Part shown: positions 1-12,488 of the stretch, piece by piece
Layout: each line of letters opens with the position of its first letter
How positions within the stretch are numbered: position 1 is the stretch's first letter
Assembly: GCA_902530635.1 (NCBI GenBank)
Contig: CACABC010000005.1
Coordinates: 1 to 64,000 of the forward strand
Length of the DNA: 64,000 nucleotides
Origin: an uncultured Pelagibacteraceae bacterium
GTDB lineage: Bacteria > Pseudomonadota > Alphaproteobacteria > Pelagibacterales > Pelagibacteraceae
Direction of reading: 5' to 3'
Notes under the pieces: model-generated
Seen by the model: the letters and a program-made list of their open reading frames with translations, nothing else
Told to the model about the DNA's origin: nothing
Database searches by the model: none
Translations under genes and position numbers: made by a program

Positions 1-562
1 AATAAATCGAGATTATTGCAATTAACATTAAAACAGACCCTAGAAGCGTAAATAGAAAAAATTTAAATGCAGAATAAACTCTTCTAGGTCCTCCCCAGAT
101 TCCAATAATTAAAAACATTGGTATTAGACCTGCTTCAAAGAAAAGGTAAAAAATTACCAAGTCTAGAGAGCAGAAAACACCTATCATAAAAGTCTCTAAA
201 ATTAGAATGGCAATTAAAAATTCTTTTAATCTATTTTTAACACTATTAATGCAAGAGATAACACATATTGGTATAATAAAAGCAGTCAGTAAAATAAATA
301 AAATAGAAATCCCATCAATACCAAATTTAAATTTAATAAAACCACTTATCCAAACGGACTCCTCGACAAATTGAAAATTTGATGATGAATTGTCAAATGA
401 ATACCATAAAAATAAAACAAGAAAAAAATTTGCAAAACTAGTGAATAAGGATACGTAAATAGCTCCTCTATTTACTTGGTTTATCTCACCTCTAGTTAAA
501 AATACAAAAAAAGCTCCTATTAAAGGTAAAAATGTTATTGATGATAAAATTGGAAAATTCAT
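1..562 (-). CDS. nuoM: NADH-quinone oxidoreductase subunit M, N-terminal part (3' end outside window)
   Basis: Reverse-strand frame from ATG at 562-560 reads MNFPILSSITFLPLIGAFFVFLTRGEINQVNRG...FEAGLIPMFLIIGIWGGPRRVYSAFKFFLFTLLGS, NuoM-like; directly follows nuoL, start and stop codons overlap. Confidence 0.93.
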   Translation of the reverse strand, partial: MNFPILSSITFLPLIGAFFVFLTRGEINQVNRGAIYVSLFTSFANFFLVLFLWYSFDNSSSNFQFVEESVWISGFIKFKFGIDGISILFILLTAFIIPICVISCINSVKNRLKEFLIAILILETFMIGVFCSLDLVIFYLFFEAGLIPMFLIIGIWGGPRRVYSAFKFFLFTLLGSVLMLIAIISIY

Positions 563-2469
563 TATTTAATAATTAAAAAAGTTAATAGTATAGAAAAGCC
601 AAGTAGCATAACAAAAGCATAGTCAAATAAATAACCAGTTTGGAATTTTGATGCTTTATAAGAAATATTTTTTATTAAACGTGAAATACCGTCTGGTCCA
701 TATCTATCAATTGTTTTTTGATCACCAGATTTCCAAAAAAAGGATCCTAATTTTTGAACTGGTTTAACAAAAATAACGTCGTATGCCTCATCAAAGTACC
801 ATTTATTTAACAAAAATTTATAAATTTTTTTATTTTTAAAAATTATTTGATCTAAATATTTTGGATTTTTTATAAACAAATAATAGGAAAAAGGTATAGC
901 TAAAACTACAAGAAATGGGGTAATGTATAAAATCCATAATGGTATCAAACTATGATCAAAATCTTTCAAAATTAAAATAGAAGATCCCCAAAATTCTTGA
1001 TTGGTTTCTCCTATTAATAAATCTTTAAAAATATATCCAGAAAAAATTGATCCTAAAATTAGAATACCTAAAGGAATAGTAATAGATAGGCCTGACTCCT
1101 TAATTTTTGATTTTGAAATATTCTTATTATTAAATTTTCCATGAAAAGTTTTAAAAATTAATCTCCATGAATAAATAGCTGTTAAAAGTGCTGTTGTTAT
1201 TCCTACTGCAGTAGCGATATAACCAATATTGCTTTGACTTAAATATGCATATTCGATAATTGCATCTTTGGAATAATACCCTGACAAAAGAGGAAATCCT
1301 GTTAATGCAAGCGTTCCAACAATCATTGCTATCCAAGTAAAAGGCATTTTTTTCCACAGATCGCCCATATTTCTTATATCTTGATCATCATTCATCGAAT
1401 GGATAACGGAACCAGATCCTAGAAATAAAAGTGCTTTAAAGAATGCGTGTGTGAATAAATGAAACATAGCAACATTATAAGCTCCAACACCGGCTGCAAA
1501 AAACATATAACCTAGTTGGCTACATGTTGAATAAGCTATTATTTTTTTTATATCATTTTGCACAATTGCTACTGTTGCTGCAAAGAATGCTGTGGTCATT
1601 CCAATAATTGTGACAATATTTAAAGCAAATTGAGAATATTCAAAAATTGGAGAACATCTTACAACTAAAAAAACACCAGCTGTAACCATTGTTGCTGCGT
1701 GAATTAGTGCAGAGACAGGTGTTGGACCTTCCATAGCATCCGGTAACCAAGTGTGTAAGAAAAATTGGGCAGATTTTCCCATAGCGCCAATGAAAAGAAA
1801 TAAACTAATTAAAGTTATTAAATTTGCTTCTAAACCAAGAAAATTAATTTCCTTTTCAGAAAAATTTGAAGCCAGTTTGAAAACTTCATTATAATTTAAA
1901 GTTCCGAAATAAAAAAATATCAAAAATATACCGATGGCGAGTCCAAAATCTCCAATTCTATTTACCAAAAATGCTTTAATTGCAGCTTTGTTAGCAGATT
2001 CTTTTTTATACCAAAAACCAATTAAAAGGTACGATGACAGACCGACACCTTCCCAACCAAAAAACAGTTGTATGAAATTATCTGATACAACCAAGACTAA
2101 CATAGCAAAGGTAAACAATGAAAGATACGACATAAATCGTGGTTTAAATGGGTCATGACTCATGTAACCAATCGAATAAATATGAACCAATGCTGAAACA
2201 AGTGTGACTACAACGAGCATTATTGAACTTAATGGATCAATATTTATTGACCAATTAATCTGAAAATTACCAGACTTAATCCATTCAAAAATTATGTAGT
2301 TTCCATAATTATCATAAACTAACCCGTTATAAAAAATTGCTAATGATAATATAGCTGCTACACAAACTGTAAGAGTGGTTAATAATTGTGAAGCTATATC
2401 ACCGAAATATTTAGATAAATATCCAATTATTGTTCCTAATAACGGTAAAAAAATAACCGCGTACTCCAT
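562..2469 (-). CDS. nuoL: NADH-quinone oxidoreductase subunit L
   Basis: 635 aa, GWEGVGLSSYLLIGFWY, LPDAMEGPTPVSALIHAATMVTAGVF motifs; operon position. Confidence 0.97.
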   Translation of the reverse strand: MEYAVIFLPLLGTIIGYLSKYFGDIASQLLTTLTVCVAAILSLAIFYNGLVYDNYGNYIIFEWIKSGNFQINWSINIDPLSSIMLVVVTLVSALVHIYSIGYMSHDPFKPRFMSYLSLFTFAMLVLVVSDNFIQLFFGWEGVGLSSYLLIGFWYKKESANKAAIKAFLVNRIGDFGLAIGIFLIFFYFGTLNYNEVFKLASNFSEKEINFLGLEANLITLISLFLFIGAMGKSAQFFLHTWLPDAMEGPTPVSALIHAATMVTAGVFLVVRCSPIFEYSQFALNIVTIIGMTTAFFAATVAIVQNDIKKIIAYSTCSQLGYMFFAAGVGAYNVAMFHLFTHAFFKALLFLGSGSVIHSMNDDQDIRNMGDLWKKMPFTWIAMIVGTLALTGFPLLSGYYSKDAIIEYAYLSQSNIGYIATAVGITTALLTAIYSWRLIFKTFHGKFNNKNISKSKIKESGLSITIPLGILILGSIFSGYIFKDLLIGETNQEFWGSSILILKDFDHSLIPLWILYITPFLVVLAIPFSYYLFIKNPKYLDQIIFKNKKIYKFLLNKWYFDEAYDVIFVKPVQKLGSFFWKSGDQKTIDRYGPDGISRLIKNISYKASKFQTGYLFDYAFVMLLGFSILLTFLIIK

Positions 2470-2781
2470 TTAACCTTTCATCTCATTAATTTCCTCTACC
2501 CTAACTGATCCACGATTTCTGTAATAAGAAACAATAATTGCTAAACCGATTGCTGCTTCTGCTGCTGCAACAGTCAAAATTAGCATTGTAAATATTTGAC
2601 CTGTAATATCTTGAAGATATATAGAAAAAGAAACTAAATTTATATTCACCGCAAGTAATATTAACTCTACAGACATTAAAATGACGATAACGTTTTTTCT
2701 ATTTAAAAATATACCAAGAGTTCCTATTGAAAAGATTATTGCTCCAAAAGTTAAATAGTGACCTAAGCCGATTTCAATCAT
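2470..2781 (-). CDS. nuoK: NADH-quinone oxidoreductase subunit K
   Basis: 103 aa, three-TM NuoK with [13 protein letters not shown] motif. Confidence 0.97.
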   Translation of the reverse strand: MIEIGLGHYLTFGAIIFSIGTLGIFLNRKNVIVILMSVELILLAVNINLVSFSIYLQDITGQIFTMLILTVAAAEAAIGLAIIVSYYRNRGSVRVEEINEMKG

Positions 2782-3406
2782 CTAAATTTATTCCTTTCCC
2801 TGACTCAACTTCAACAAGTTTGATAGAGTCCTCTCTTTCCCTTCCAACTTGTGTAAAATAACTTTGTCTCTTGACACCTTCTCTTTTCCTGTAGGTTAAA
2901 ACTATAGCTCCAATCATTGATAACAATAGTATTAGGCCTGATATTTGAAAGAGATGTATATACTCGGTATACATAACATTTCCAATTGCATGAGTATTTG
3001 TAAAATCTTTTTCAAAATTTAAGAACTTTGTTTCTGAAAAAGTATCTCTATATTGCCAACCACCGACAACAACAATTAATTCAAGCAAAATTACTGCTCC
3101 AACGGCTAAACCTATTGGTATATGTTTTGTTTTTCTTGAACCTCTAAACCAGGAAAGCTTTTGTTCACTAACGTTCAATAACATCACTACAAACAAAAAT
3201 AAAACTGCAACGGCTCCTACATAAACAATTATCATCATCATTCCTAAAAACTCTGCACCAATAAGAATAAAAAGTGACGCAATCGATATAAAGTCTAATA
3301 TTAAAAAAAATACTGCGTGTACGGTATTCCTAGAAACAATAACCATAATTGCAGAAAGTATTGCTATTATTGAAAAAAAATAAAAAAATAAAGCGTGTGC
3401 TATCAT
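2774..3406 (-). CDS. nuoJ: NADH-quinone oxidoreductase subunit J
   Basis: 210 aa NuoJ-like, operon position. Confidence 0.95.
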   Translation of the reverse strand: MIAHALFFYFFSIIAILSAIMVIVSRNTVHAVFFLILDFISIASLFILIGAEFLGMMMIIVYVGAVAVLFLFVVMLLNVSEQKLSWFRGSRKTKHIPIGLAVGAVILLELIVVVGGWQYRDTFSETKFLNFEKDFTNTHAIGNVMYTEYIHLFQISGLILLLSMIGAIVLTYRKREGVKRQSYFTQVGREREDSIKLVEVESGKGINLDD

Positions 3407-3411
3407 TAAAA

Positions 3412-3897
3412 TTATCTGTAAGGTTTATCCAGTTTTAAATTCTTAGCTAAAACTGACTCCCATTGATCTCCATTTTTAAGCAATTTTTCTTTGTTGTAAT
3501 AAAGCTCTTCTCTTGTCTCTGTTGCAAATTCAAAGTTCGGTCCTTGCACGATAGCATCTACTGGACAAGATTCTTCGCATAGCCCACAATAAATACATTT
3601 AAGCATATCAATATCATAACGAGTTGTTTTCCTACTCCCGTCTGATCTTTCTTCAGACTCAATGGTTATAGCTTGAGCAGGACATACGGCTTCACATAAT
3701 TTGCAGGCAATACATCTTTCCTCTCCATTTGGATATCTTCTTAAAGCATGTTCTCCTCTAAATCTTGGACTTATTGCTCCTTTTTCGAATGGATAGTTTA
3801 TTGTTTTCTTATTCTTAAAAATCTCCTTAAAAGCAATTGCTATAGATTTTATAAATTCTGATAAAAAAATGATTTTTAAAATACGGTTTAGCTTCAT
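3412..3897 (-). CDS. nuoI: NADH-quinone oxidoreductase subunit I (2x 4Fe-4S)
   Basis: [12 protein letters not shown] and [12 protein letters not shown] ferredoxin motifs. Confidence 0.97.
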   Translation of the reverse strand: MKLNRILKIIFLSEFIKSIAIAFKEIFKNKKTINYPFEKGAISPRFRGEHALRRYPNGEERCIACKLCEAVCPAQAITIESEERSDGSRKTTRYDIDMLKCIYCGLCEESCPVDAIVQGPNFEFATETREELYYNKEKLLKNGDQWESVLAKNLKLDKPYR

Positions 3898-4902
3898 TTA
3901 AATTCCTTTGTTTGGTAGTAAATCAAAATAAATTAAAAAACTTGCTGTCAAAACAACATATATTAATGAAAAAGGCAAAAATACTTTCCAGCCTAATCTC
4001 ATAAGTTGGTCGTATCTATATCTTGGAACTATTGCTTTAATAATTGCAAACATAAAAAATAAGATTAAAATTTTTATTATCATCCATACAACACCAGGAA
4101 TTAAATTTAATGGATAGACATCAATGGGTGATAACCAACCTCCAAGAAAAAGTATAGAACCAAGTGCGCACATCAAAAGAATATTTGCATATTCACCTAG
4201 CCAAAACATTGCATACATCATTCCTGAATATTCTGTTTGATATCCAGCCACCAATTCAGCCTCTGCCTCTGGTAAATCAAATGGAGGTCGATTAGTTTCT
4301 GCAAGGGCAGATATAAAAAAAATAACAAACATTGGAAACAGAGGTACTACAAACCATAAATTCTGTTGTGCTAAAACGATTTCTTTTAAATTCAAAGAGC
4401 CTGTACACAAAAGAACATTTATAATAATTATTCCAATTGATACTTCGTAAGAAACCATTTGTGCCGCAGATCTTACCGCACCAAGAAAAGGGTATTTAGA
4501 ATTTGATGCCCAGCCTCCCATTAAAATTCCATAAACACCTAAAGAGGAAATTGCAAAAATATAAAGTATCCCAACATTTATATCTGCGATTACCATCTTT
4601 TCACTTAAAGGAATTACAGCCCATGCAGATAAAGCTAATGTCATCGTGACTATTGGTGCTAAAATAAAAATAACTTTATTGGAACTTGCAGGAATAATTA
4701 TTTCTTTGAATATATACTTTAATGCATCAGCTAAGGTTTGAAATAATCCAAATGGACCGACTACATTTGGCCCTTTACGCTTTTGAACGAAACCCCAAAC
4801 TCTTCTATCAAACCAGACTATCATAGCTACGGAGACCAAGATTGGTATTAATAAGAATAAGATTTTATAAACTTCATTATATAGAACTATTAAATATTCC
4901 AT
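3898..4902 (-). CDS. nuoH: NADH-quinone oxidoreductase subunit H
   Basis: [54 protein letters not shown]. Confidence 0.97.
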   Translation of the reverse strand: MEYLIVLYNEVYKILFLLIPILVSVAMIVWFDRRVWGFVQKRKGPNVVGPFGLFQTLADALKYIFKEIIIPASSNKVIFILAPIVTMTLALSAWAVIPLSEKMVIADINVGILYIFAISSLGVYGILMGGWASNSKYPFLGAVRSAAQMVSYEVSIGIIIINVLLCTGSLNLKEIVLAQQNLWFVVPLFPMFVIFFISALAETNRPPFDLPEAEAELVAGYQTEYSGMMYAMFWLGEYANILLMCALGSILFLGGWLSPIDVYPLNLIPGVVWMIIKILILFFMFAIIKAIVPRYRYDQLMRLGWKVFLPFSLIYVVLTASFLIYFDLLPNKGI

Positions 4903-6954
4903 TTAACCTATCTTTCTATTCTCAATATTTAGAATTTTTTCAGCCCTACAATCACTCATAGTTTTTGATGCTCTAGCAACTGGATTGCTAAAGTAATAAT
5001 CAATTGGTCTTATTGAAACGTCCTCGCTATAAAAATTTCCTAAGCTTAAATTTATTTTTTTTGTTTGAGTTGCAGGTAATGTATCTATATTTTTACTATC
5101 TTTTATTTTTGACAAACTATCATCGATTAAGTCCTTATAATTTGTAAATAAATTTTTATTCTTTAATTTATTACAAATAAGATTAAATATTTTCCAATCT
5201 TCTTTTGCATTGCCAATGGGGTTTGTAGCTTTATAAGCTTTCTGCAATCTTCCCTCTAAATTTATAAAAAATCCATTTTGCTCTGTATATGCTGGACTAG
5301 GTAATACTACATCTGCTATTTGAGCTATTCTATCGCCATGACTTCCTTGATAAATAATAAATTCATTATTTTTTTGAAAGTTTAATTCATCGGATCCAAC
5401 AAAATATAATAATTTAAAAATATGATTTTTTAGTTTATCAAAAAAATTTCCGCTTCCATTTGCTTTATTTAAAAAATTTAAATCCAAAGCACCGACAGTA
5501 GCAGCATTTTGACTTAATATATTAAAAGAATTCCAATTTTCATTTATAAATTTATTTTTATGCAAAAAATCTTTTAAACCTTCCAAAATATATTTGCCAG
5601 ACTTTAGCTCCAGTGCTGACTCACCAATGATTACTAATGGGTTTTTAGATTTTTTAAATAAATTGTTAATCTCGCTTTTTCCATCTAAGATTTGTTTAAT
5701 ATCATCTGTTTTATTTCCAATTATTTTGTAAGGATAAGTTAAATCGCCAGGATCACCAATAGAAAATATTGGTAGTTTATTTTTTAAATACGTTTTTCTA
5801 ATTCTAGCGTTTAAAATTGTTGCTTCGAGTCTTGGGTTAGCGCCTACGAGTAATAAAAGATCAGATTTTTCAATTCCTTGTATTGATGAATTGAAAATAT
5901 AGTTCATTTTTTCGTCAGGATTTACATAAAAATCTTTTTCTCTGAATTCATAATTTTTTACGTTGATTTCTTCTAAAAATTTTTTAAATGAATTTATAGT
6001 TTCAATACTATTAAGTCCGCCAATGTGGCCAGCTATTTTATCGTTATCGGTTGAATTAATTTTCGAAGAAATTAAATTAATCGCATCATCCCAACTTGAC
6101 TCGACTAATTTATTTTCTCTTCTAATATAAACTTTGTCCAATCTTTGTTTTAATAACCCGTCACATGCGTATCTTGTTTTATCCGATATCCACTCCTCAT
6201 TAATTGAATTGTTTAGTCTTGGTAAAATTCTTTTCACTTCCCAGCCATAACTATCAACTCTTATATTAGATCCTACCGCATCCATGACATCTATACTTTC
6301 AGTTTTTTTTAATTCCCAGGGTCTTGCTTCGAAAGCATAAGGTTTTGATGTTAAAGCGCCAACGGGACATAAATCTATTACATTGCCTGACAATTCAGAG
6401 ATCATGGATTTTTCTAAATATGTTGTTATTTCCATATCTTCTCCTCTGCCTATTGCGCCAAGTTCGGGTACTCCGGCAACTTCAGTTGCAAATCTGATAC
6501 ATCTTGTACAATGAATGCATCTGGTCATTTGAGTCTTGATTAAAGGTCCCATATATTTATCTTTAACCAACCTTTTATTTTCCTTAAACCTTGAACTATC
6601 AAAACCATAGTAAAGCGATTGATCTTGTAGATCACATTCACCACCTTGATCACAAACAGGACAATCCAAAGGATGATTCACAAGTAAAAATTCCATTACC
6701 CCTTTTCTTGCTTTCTCTACCATTTGAGTATTTGTTTTAATTTTCATTCCATCAGTAGCTGGCATAGCACATGATGCTATGGGTTTTGATGACTTCTCCA
6801 TTTCAACTAAACACATTCTACAATTACCTGCTATTGATAATCTTTCATGATAACAAAATCTTGGAATTTCAGCTCCCGCAAGTTCACATGCTTGTAACAC
6901 TGTCATCCCTTTTTGAAATTCTATCTGTTTATTATTAATAAATATTTTAGGCAT
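4903..6954 (-). CDS. nuoG: NADH-quinone oxidoreductase subunit G
   Basis: 683 aa, N-terminal 2Fe-2S/4Fe-4S Cys motifs ([29 protein letters not shown]). Confidence 0.97.
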   Translation of the reverse strand: MPKIFINNKQIEFQKGMTVLQACELAGAEIPRFCYHERLSIAGNCRMCLVEMEKSSKPIASCAMPATDGMKIKTNTQMVEKARKGVMEFLLVNHPLDCPVCDQGGECDLQDQSLYYGFDSSRFKENKRLVKDKYMGPLIKTQMTRCIHCTRCIRFATEVAGVPELGAIGRGEDMEITTYLEKSMISELSGNVIDLCPVGALTSKPYAFEARPWELKKTESIDVMDAVGSNIRVDSYGWEVKRILPRLNNSINEEWISDKTRYACDGLLKQRLDKVYIRRENKLVESSWDDAINLISSKINSTDNDKIAGHIGGLNSIETINSFKKFLEEINVKNYEFREKDFYVNPDEKMNYIFNSSIQGIEKSDLLLLVGANPRLEATILNARIRKTYLKNKLPIFSIGDPGDLTYPYKIIGNKTDDIKQILDGKSEINNLFKKSKNPLVIIGESALELKSGKYILEGLKDFLHKNKFINENWNSFNILSQNAATVGALDLNFLNKANGSGNFFDKLKNHIFKLLYFVGSDELNFQKNNEFIIYQGSHGDRIAQIADVVLPSPAYTEQNGFFINLEGRLQKAYKATNPIGNAKEDWKIFNLICNKLKNKNLFTNYKDLIDDSLSKIKDSKNIDTLPATQTKKINLSLGNFYSEDVSIRPIDYYFSNPVARASKTMSDCRAEKILNIENRKIG

Positions 6955-8290
6955 CTTTGCTCTCTAAGTTGTGTTGATCAATTAAGTAAGGAATTTTTCT
7001 TTTTTTCTTAAAAATCGGATCTGCGGTACATCTTTTATCAATCTCTTTCCTAAAGTGTCTTAAGAGCCCTTGAACTGGCCATGCAGAACCTTCGCCGAAT
7101 GCACATATAGTGTGGCCTTCTATTTGTTTCGTAACATCTGACAACAAGTCAATATCTTTATGCGTAGCTTCTCCTTTTGCTGTTCTCTCAAGTATTCTCC
7201 ACATCCAACCAGCGCCTTCTCTACAAGGAGTACATTGACCGCAACTTTCGTGTTTGTAAAATCTTGCGATTCTAGCCATACATTTAATGATGTCTTCGTC
7301 TTTGTTGATTACTACTACTCCAGCGGTACCTAATCCGCTTTTTACACCTACTAATGAGTCAAAATCCATTCTTAATGTTTCACAAATATCTTTGGGAACC
7401 ATCGGCATTGAAGATCCCCCAGGGATTACGGCTTGAAGATTTTTCCACCCACCTATTACTCCACCAGCATGTTTTTCTATGAGTTCCTTTAATGGGATTC
7501 CCATTTCCTCTTCAACATTACAAGGTGTATTTACATTTCCAGAAATGCAAAATATTTTTGTACCGGTATTTTTTGGTCTTCCCATAGATGCAAACCATTT
7601 AGCTCCTCTCCTTAGTATCGTTGGAACTACAGCAATTGTTTCAACATTATTTACAATTGTTGGACAGCCATAAAGTCCGACTAAAGCAGGAAAGGGTGGT
7701 TTTAATCTTGGTTGCCCTTTATTACCTTCTAAGCTTTCGAGAAGTGCCGTTTCCTCACCACATATATATGCACCAGCACCATAATGAATATAAATATCTA
7801 AATCCCATCCAGTATTACTAGCATTTTTACCAATTAAATTTTTTGAATAAGCTTGGTCTATTGCTTCCTGAAGTCTTTTGCCCTCATTTGAGTATTCACC
7901 TCTTATATAAACATAACAAACTTTTGCGTTAACTGCGTAGGAGGTAATTAAACATCCTTCTATTAATTTTTGAGGCTCAAATCTAAGTATATCTCTATCT
8001 TTACAAGTTCCAGGTTCGGATTCATCTGCATTAATGACTAAGTAATGCGGTCTTGAACCAACTTTTTTGGGTGCGAATGACCATTTCAATCCTGTTGAAA
8101 AACCAGCTCCCCCTCTACCTCTTAACTCTGATGTTTTAATCTCGTTTATAATCCAGTCTCTTCCCTTATCGATAATTTTTTTGGTGTCTAGCCAATCATC
8201 TCTTTTTACTGCATTTTCTAGCTCCCAACCATATTCGTTATATAAATTTTTAAAAATTTTATTTTCTTCTTTAAGCATTTTTATTTCCAT
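6947..8290 (-). CDS. nuoF: NADH-quinone oxidoreductase subunit F (start may be the internal Met at 8278)
   Basis: [28 protein letters not shown]. Confidence 0.96.
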   Translation of the reverse strand: MEIKMLKEENKIFKNLYNEYGWELENAVKRDDWLDTKKIIDKGRDWIINEIKTSELRGRGGAGFSTGLKWSFAPKKVGSRPHYLVINADESEPGTCKDRDILRFEPQKLIEGCLITSYAVNAKVCYVYIRGEYSNEGKRLQEAIDQAYSKNLIGKNASNTGWDLDIYIHYGAGAYICGEETALLESLEGNKGQPRLKPPFPALVGLYGCPTIVNNVETIAVVPTILRRGAKWFASMGRPKNTGTKIFCISGNVNTPCNVEEEMGIPLKELIEKHAGGVIGGWKNLQAVIPGGSSMPMVPKDICETLRMDFDSLVGVKSGLGTAGVVVINKDEDIIKCMARIARFYKHESCGQCTPCREGAGWMWRILERTAKGEATHKDIDLLSDVTKQIEGHTICAFGEGSAWPVQGLLRHFRKEIDKRCTADPIFKKKRKIPYLIDQHNLESKDA

Positions 8291-8879
8291 TTATAAGTAT
8301 TTGATTTTTTTCAGGTGCAGAATTTTTTCTATTTCTGTAAGACCCTGATTTTAAAGGCTTGTCCTCTAAAAAAGAATTTAATATTTTTGTTGTGTTTGTT
8401 TCATCTAAATCCTCATAATATTCTTCATTTACCTGCATCATTGGTGCGTTTATACAGGCACCTAAGCACTCAACTTCAGTCCATGAGCACAGTCCATTTT
8501 GCGATAACTCATTTTGATTTTTAGATATCTTTTCTTTACAAATATCTACTAATTTATTAGCGCCCCTTAAAGCGCAAGGGCTTGTAGTACAAACTTGAAC
8601 GAAATATTTTCCAACAGGAGCTAAATTATACATGCTGTAAAAAGTTGCTATTTCGTAAACATTTATATAAGGCATATTAAGAAATTTACCTATATATTTC
8701 ATTGCTGCTAGGGGTATCCAATTTTCGTTTTGATTTTGTGCTAAATAAAGTAATGGCATAACAGCACTCTTTTTTTGATCTGACGGATATTTTTTTAAAA
8801 TTTTATCAGCTAAATCCAGGTTAGTTTCTGTAAACTCAAATTTATCTGGTTGATTATCATGAATTTTTTTTAGACTCAT
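8271..8879 (-). CDS. nuoE: NADH-quinone oxidoreductase subunit E
   Basis: [11 protein letters not shown]...[14 protein letters not shown] 2Fe-2S thioredoxin-like. Confidence 0.95.
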   Translation of the reverse strand: MSLKKIHDNQPDKFEFTETNLDLADKILKKYPSDQKKSAVMPLLYLAQNQNENWIPLAAMKYIGKFLNMPYINVYEIATFYSMYNLAPVGKYFVQVCTTSPCALRGANKLVDICKEKISKNQNELSQNGLCSWTEVECLGACINAPMMQVNEEYYEDLDETNTTKILNSFLEDKPLKSGSYRNRKNSAPEKNQILINGNKNA

Positions 8880-10051
8880 CTATCAACCTCCCCAAAAACA
8901 ATATCGAGAGAGCCTAAAACTGCGGGTACGTCAGCTAACATATGTCCTTTAAGTAAATAATCCATTGCTTGAAGATGAGAAAAACCCGGGGCTCTTATTT
9001 TACATCTATAAGGTTTGCTGCTTCCGTCCGATATAAGATATACTCCAAATTCTCCTTTAGGAGCCTCTACTGCAGTATAAACTTTTCCTTTAGGTACCCG
9101 ATATCCCTCAGTAAAAAGTTTAAAATGATGAATTAATGCTTCCATTGACTCCTTTAATTGATCTCGAGTTGGTGGCGATACCTTTCCATCTACAGTTTTT
9201 ATTGGACCTGATGGTATTTTTTTTAAGCATTGCTTAATTATTTTTATACTCTCTCTCATTTCTTCAACTCTACAAAGATATCTATCGTAACAATCCCCGT
9301 TTTTACCTACAGGCACTTTGAAATCTAAATCTTTGTAACACTCATAAGGTTGCGATTTTCTCAAATCCCATGCCACGCCCGAACCTCTTAACATCACACC
9401 AGAAAAACTATGAGCAAGAGCTTCGTCCTTTGTTACAATTCCTATCTGAACATTTCTCTGCTTAAAAATCCTATTGTCGGTCAATAAATTTTCCAGATCA
9501 TCTATTATTTTTGGAAACGTCTCACAAAACTTTCCAATATCAATTAAAAGATTATTAGGTACATCTTGGTGCACTCCTCCGGTTCTAAAATAATTTGCGT
9601 GTAATCTTGAGCCTGAGGCTCTTTCGTAAAATGTCATTAAAGTTTCTCTTTCTTCAAAACCCCAAAGAGAAGGTGTCAAAGCTCCAACATCAAGTGCTTG
9701 TGTTGTTATATTAAGTAAATGACTCAAAATTCTTCCAATCTCACAAAAAATAACTCTTAGATATTGTGCTCTTATTGGTATCTGAATATCTAATAACCTT
9801 TCGGTGGCGAGTGCAAAAGCATGTTCTTGATTCATTGGCGCAACATAATCAAGTCTGTCAAAATAAGGTAGTGCCTGAGCATAAGTTTTATGTTCAATTA
9901 ATTTTTCAGTACCTCTATGTAGTAAGCCTATATGGGGATCAACTTTTTCAACAAGTTCTCCGTCTAACTCTAATATTAATCTTAAAACTCCATGTGCTGC
10001 AGGATGCTGAGGTCCAAAATTTAGATTCATTGTTTTTTTTTCTTTAGCCAT
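8876..10051 (-). CDS. nuoD: NADH-quinone oxidoreductase subunit D (start refined from ORF-track 10117)
   Basis: [25 protein letters not shown]; extra N-terminus in the ORF track lies inside nuoC. Confidence 0.93.
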   Translation of the reverse strand: MAKEKKTMNLNFGPQHPAAHGVLRLILELDGELVEKVDPHIGLLHRGTEKLIEHKTYAQALPYFDRLDYVAPMNQEHAFALATERLLDIQIPIRAQYLRVIFCEIGRILSHLLNITTQALDVGALTPSLWGFEERETLMTFYERASGSRLHANYFRTGGVHQDVPNNLLIDIGKFCETFPKIIDDLENLLTDNRIFKQRNVQIGIVTKDEALAHSFSGVMLRGSGVAWDLRKSQPYECYKDLDFKVPVGKNGDCYDRYLCRVEEMRESIKIIKQCLKKIPSGPIKTVDGKVSPPTRDQLKESMEALIHHFKLFTEGYRVPKGKVYTAVEAPKGEFGVYLISDGSSKPYRCKIRAPGFSHLQAMDYLLKGHMLADVPAVLGSLDIVFGEVDR

Positions 10052-10646
10052 CCTCTTTTCCTTTATTTTTAATTTCGTCAATATATTTTGTGCCTTCCCA
10101 TGGGCTATCAAAGTCAAATTTTCTATAATCTTGTTCTAATTTAACTTTCTCATAGATTACTTTTTTATCTTTTTCGCTGTACCTAACCTCATTAAAACCT
10201 GTTAGAGGAAAATCTTTTCTAAGTGGGTGACCATCAAATCCATAATCTGTAAGTATTCTTCTCAAATCTGGATGATTTTTAAATTTTATTCCATACATAT
10301 CGAACACTTCTCTTTCCATCCAATTTGCTGAAGGATAAAGTTTTGTTATTGAAGGAATTTTTTCATCCAGGTTAAAATTTATAATAATTTTAATTCTTAA
10401 ATTGTTTTCATGGCTTAAAAATAAATAACAAATTTCAAATCTATTTTCTTCATCTGGATAATCTGCTGCTGCAATATCTATTAGTTGCTTAAATTTGCAT
10501 TTTTCATCCGTTTTTAAAAATAAAATTACTTGGTATAAGTTTTCTACCTTAACATCTATTGATAGTTCGTTATTTTCAATATTGGTATTTTTAATTTTAG
10601 TTGTTAACTCTGAATTTATCAGTTTGTTTATTTCGTTAAGATTCAT
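10044..10646 (-). CDS. nuoC: NADH-quinone oxidoreductase subunit C
   Basis: [40 protein letters not shown]. Confidence 0.96.
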   Translation of the reverse strand: MNLNEINKLINSELTTKIKNTNIENNELSIDVKVENLYQVILFLKTDEKCKFKQLIDIAAADYPDEENRFEICYLFLSHENNLRIKIIINFNLDEKIPSITKLYPSANWMEREVFDMYGIKFKNHPDLRRILTDYGFDGHPLRKDFPLTGFNEVRYSEKDKKVIYEKVKLEQDYRKFDFDSPWEGTKYIDEIKNKGKEDG

Positions 10647-10651
10647 TTTAA

Positions 10652-11206
10652 TTATCTATTTTGAGTTCCTTCTCTTCTTATTTTTTTCTGAAGCTGAAGT
10701 ACTCCATACAATAATGCCTCTGCTGAAGGAGGACATCCGGGAACATAAATATCGACCGGTACAATTCTATCACAACCTCTTACAACAGAATAAGAATAGT
10801 GGTAATACCCACCTCCATTTGCACAACTACCCATAGATATTACGTATCTGGGTTCTGGCATTTGGTCATAAACTTTTCTAAGTGGCGCTGCCATTTTATT
10901 TGTCAATGTACCTGCAACAATCATAACGTCGGACTGCCTTGGTGAAGCTCTTGGTGCTGCTCCAAATCTTTCAAGATCATATCTGGGCATAGATGTTTGC
11001 ATCATCTCAACAGCGCAACAGGCTAAACCAAATGTCATCCAGTGAAGCGATCCTGTTCTAGCCCAATTTATTAAATTCTCTGAAGAAGTTGTTACAAACC
11101 CTTTTTCACTAAAATCTTTAGCAATTTGTTTAAACTCCTTCGGAATTTGCTTTTCTTTTTCTTTATTAAAAAAACCTATTCCCATTCTAACGCTCCTTTT
11201 TTCCAC
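10652..11206 (-). CDS. nuoB: NADH-quinone oxidoreductase subunit B (start may be internal Met at 11185)
   Basis: [23 protein letters not shown]. Confidence 0.96.
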   Translation of the reverse strand: MEKRSVRMGIGFFNKEKEKQIPKEFKQIAKDFSEKGFVTTSSENLINWARTGSLHWMTFGLACCAVEMMQTSMPRYDLERFGAAPRASPRQSDVMIVAGTLTNKMAAPLRKVYDQMPEPRYVISMGSCANGGGYYHYSYSVVRGCDRIVPVDIYVPGCPPSAEALLYGVLQLQKKIRREGTQNR

Positions 11207-11544
11207 TCATAAATAAAGCCAACAGTTAAAATCAGTAAAAATGTCATCATTGAGTAAAAGCCTAGTAAACCTATATTTCCTAATGATATTGCCCACGGGA
11301 ATAAAAAGGCAATTTCTAAATCAAATATGATAAAAAGTATTGCAACTAAATAAAACCTAACATCAAATTCTATTCTGGCGTTATCAAATGCTTCAAATCC
11401 ACATTCATAAGCTGATAATTTTTCAGGATCAGGGTTATTTGGAGAAGCTATATAGTTAATAACTACAAAACCAATACTCAACAGTAATGAGATAAATAAA
11501 AAAATTATTATAGACAGGTATTCTGACAAAAAGTTCGTAATCAT
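11176..11544 (-). CDS. nuoA: NADH-quinone oxidoreductase subunit A
   Basis: [40 protein letters not shown]. Confidence 0.96.
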   Translation of the reverse strand: MITNFLSEYLSIIIFLFISLLLSIGFVVINYIASPNNPDPEKLSAYECGFEAFDNARIEFDVRFYLVAILFIIFDLEIAFLFPWAISLGNIGLLGFYSMMTFLLILTVGFIYEWKKGALEWE

Positions 11545-11685
11545 GTTTCACCAATATGTACCTCAATGCAAATAGCTTGAGGATTTTCATACTAATTGAT
11601 TCTTAATATATAGCATTTTTTGAAACTGTATAGAGGACAGATATTCACACTAATATGAAACTGAAAACGATTCTCAACCCAAAAG

Positions 11686-11763
11686 TGGCGGGAGTGACGG
11701 GACTCGAACCCGCGACCTCCTGCGTGACAGGCAGGCGCTCTAACCAAACTGAGCTACACCCCC
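11686..11763 (-). tRNA. tRNA-Asp (anticodon GTC)
   Basis: Minus: GGGGGTGTAGCTCAGTTTGGTTAGAGCGCCTGCCTGTCACGCAGGAGGTCGCGGGTTCGAGTCCCGTCACTCCCGCCA; full cloverleaf, encoded CCA. Confidence 0.97.
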
Positions 11764-11765
11764 AC

Positions 11766-11841
11766 TGGTGGGCGGTAAAGGACTCGAACCTATGACCCTC
11801 TCGGTGTAAACGAGATGCTCTACCAACTGAGCTAACCGCCC
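11766..11841 (-). tRNA. tRNA-Val (anticodon TAC)
   Basis: Minus: GGGCGGTTAGCTCAGTTGGTAGAGCATCTCGTTTACACCGAGAGGGTCATAGGTTCGAGTCCTTTACCGCCCACCA. Confidence 0.97.
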
Positions 11842-11939
11842 CATCTTTAACAAAGCGTGGTATACAACAAAAAAATAGGAATGTAAAAACCTAAAACTTT
11901 TGTTAATCTAGGAATACTACAATATTATAATTTAGTTAA

Positions 11940-12482
11940 ATGATTATTACTTGCACAGAATGTAGAAAGCAATTTGTTGTTCCAGACGCGGCAATACCAG
12001 CTGAAGGTAGAATAGTTCAGTGTAGCTCCTGTTCTAATGAATGGAAACAAATGCCAATTAAACTGAGTAGCACAGTTAAAAAAACCACTTCTTTTGCACC
12101 AAAAAAAATAACTTCAAAAACTATCAAAAAAAAGGTTAAAGACAGAGACCCCGCGCCATATTCAAAAGAATACATGCAGCAGAAATGGGGAAGTACAGTT
12201 CAAAATTATGCTGAAAAAAAAGGCTTATCAAACAAAAACAAGAGAATAATAACAAACAAAAAAACCAAAAAACCAAAAATTATAAAAACATCCGAAAAAC
12301 CTAGTTTTGGTTTTTTTAATTATATTATTACTTATTCTATTTTATTTACATTTTTAATAGGTATTCTGAATTTTGAAAGAGGAAGAATTTCAAGAAAATT
12401 TCCTGTTCTAGAACCTTATATTGAACATTTTTTTGAAACAATAAATAACCTTAAAATTTTTATTCTAGATTTTTATAGATAA
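11940..12482 (+). CDS. MJ0042-type zinc-ribbon domain membrane protein
   Basis: N-terminal CTECRKQFVVPDAAIPAEGRIVQCSSCSNEWKQ zinc ribbon, one TM near C-terminus. Confidence 0.8.
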   Translation: MIITCTECRKQFVVPDAAIPAEGRIVQCSSCSNEWKQMPIKLSSTVKKTTSFAPKKITSKTIKKKVKDRDPAPYSKEYMQQKWGSTVQNYAEKKGLSNKNKRIITNKKTKKPKIIKTSEKPSFGFFNYIITYSILFTFLIGILNFERGRISRKFPVLEPYIEHFFETINNLKIFILDFYR

Positions 12483-12488
12483 AAGTTA

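Noticed and set aside
1934-2158. Plus-strand ORF antisense to nuoL
   Set aside because: Low-complexity antisense shadow of a strongly supported gene; same reasoning applies to most short antisense ORFs in the track (e.g. 7479-7821, 8067-8524, 9766-10047, 16-kb and 53-kb ones).
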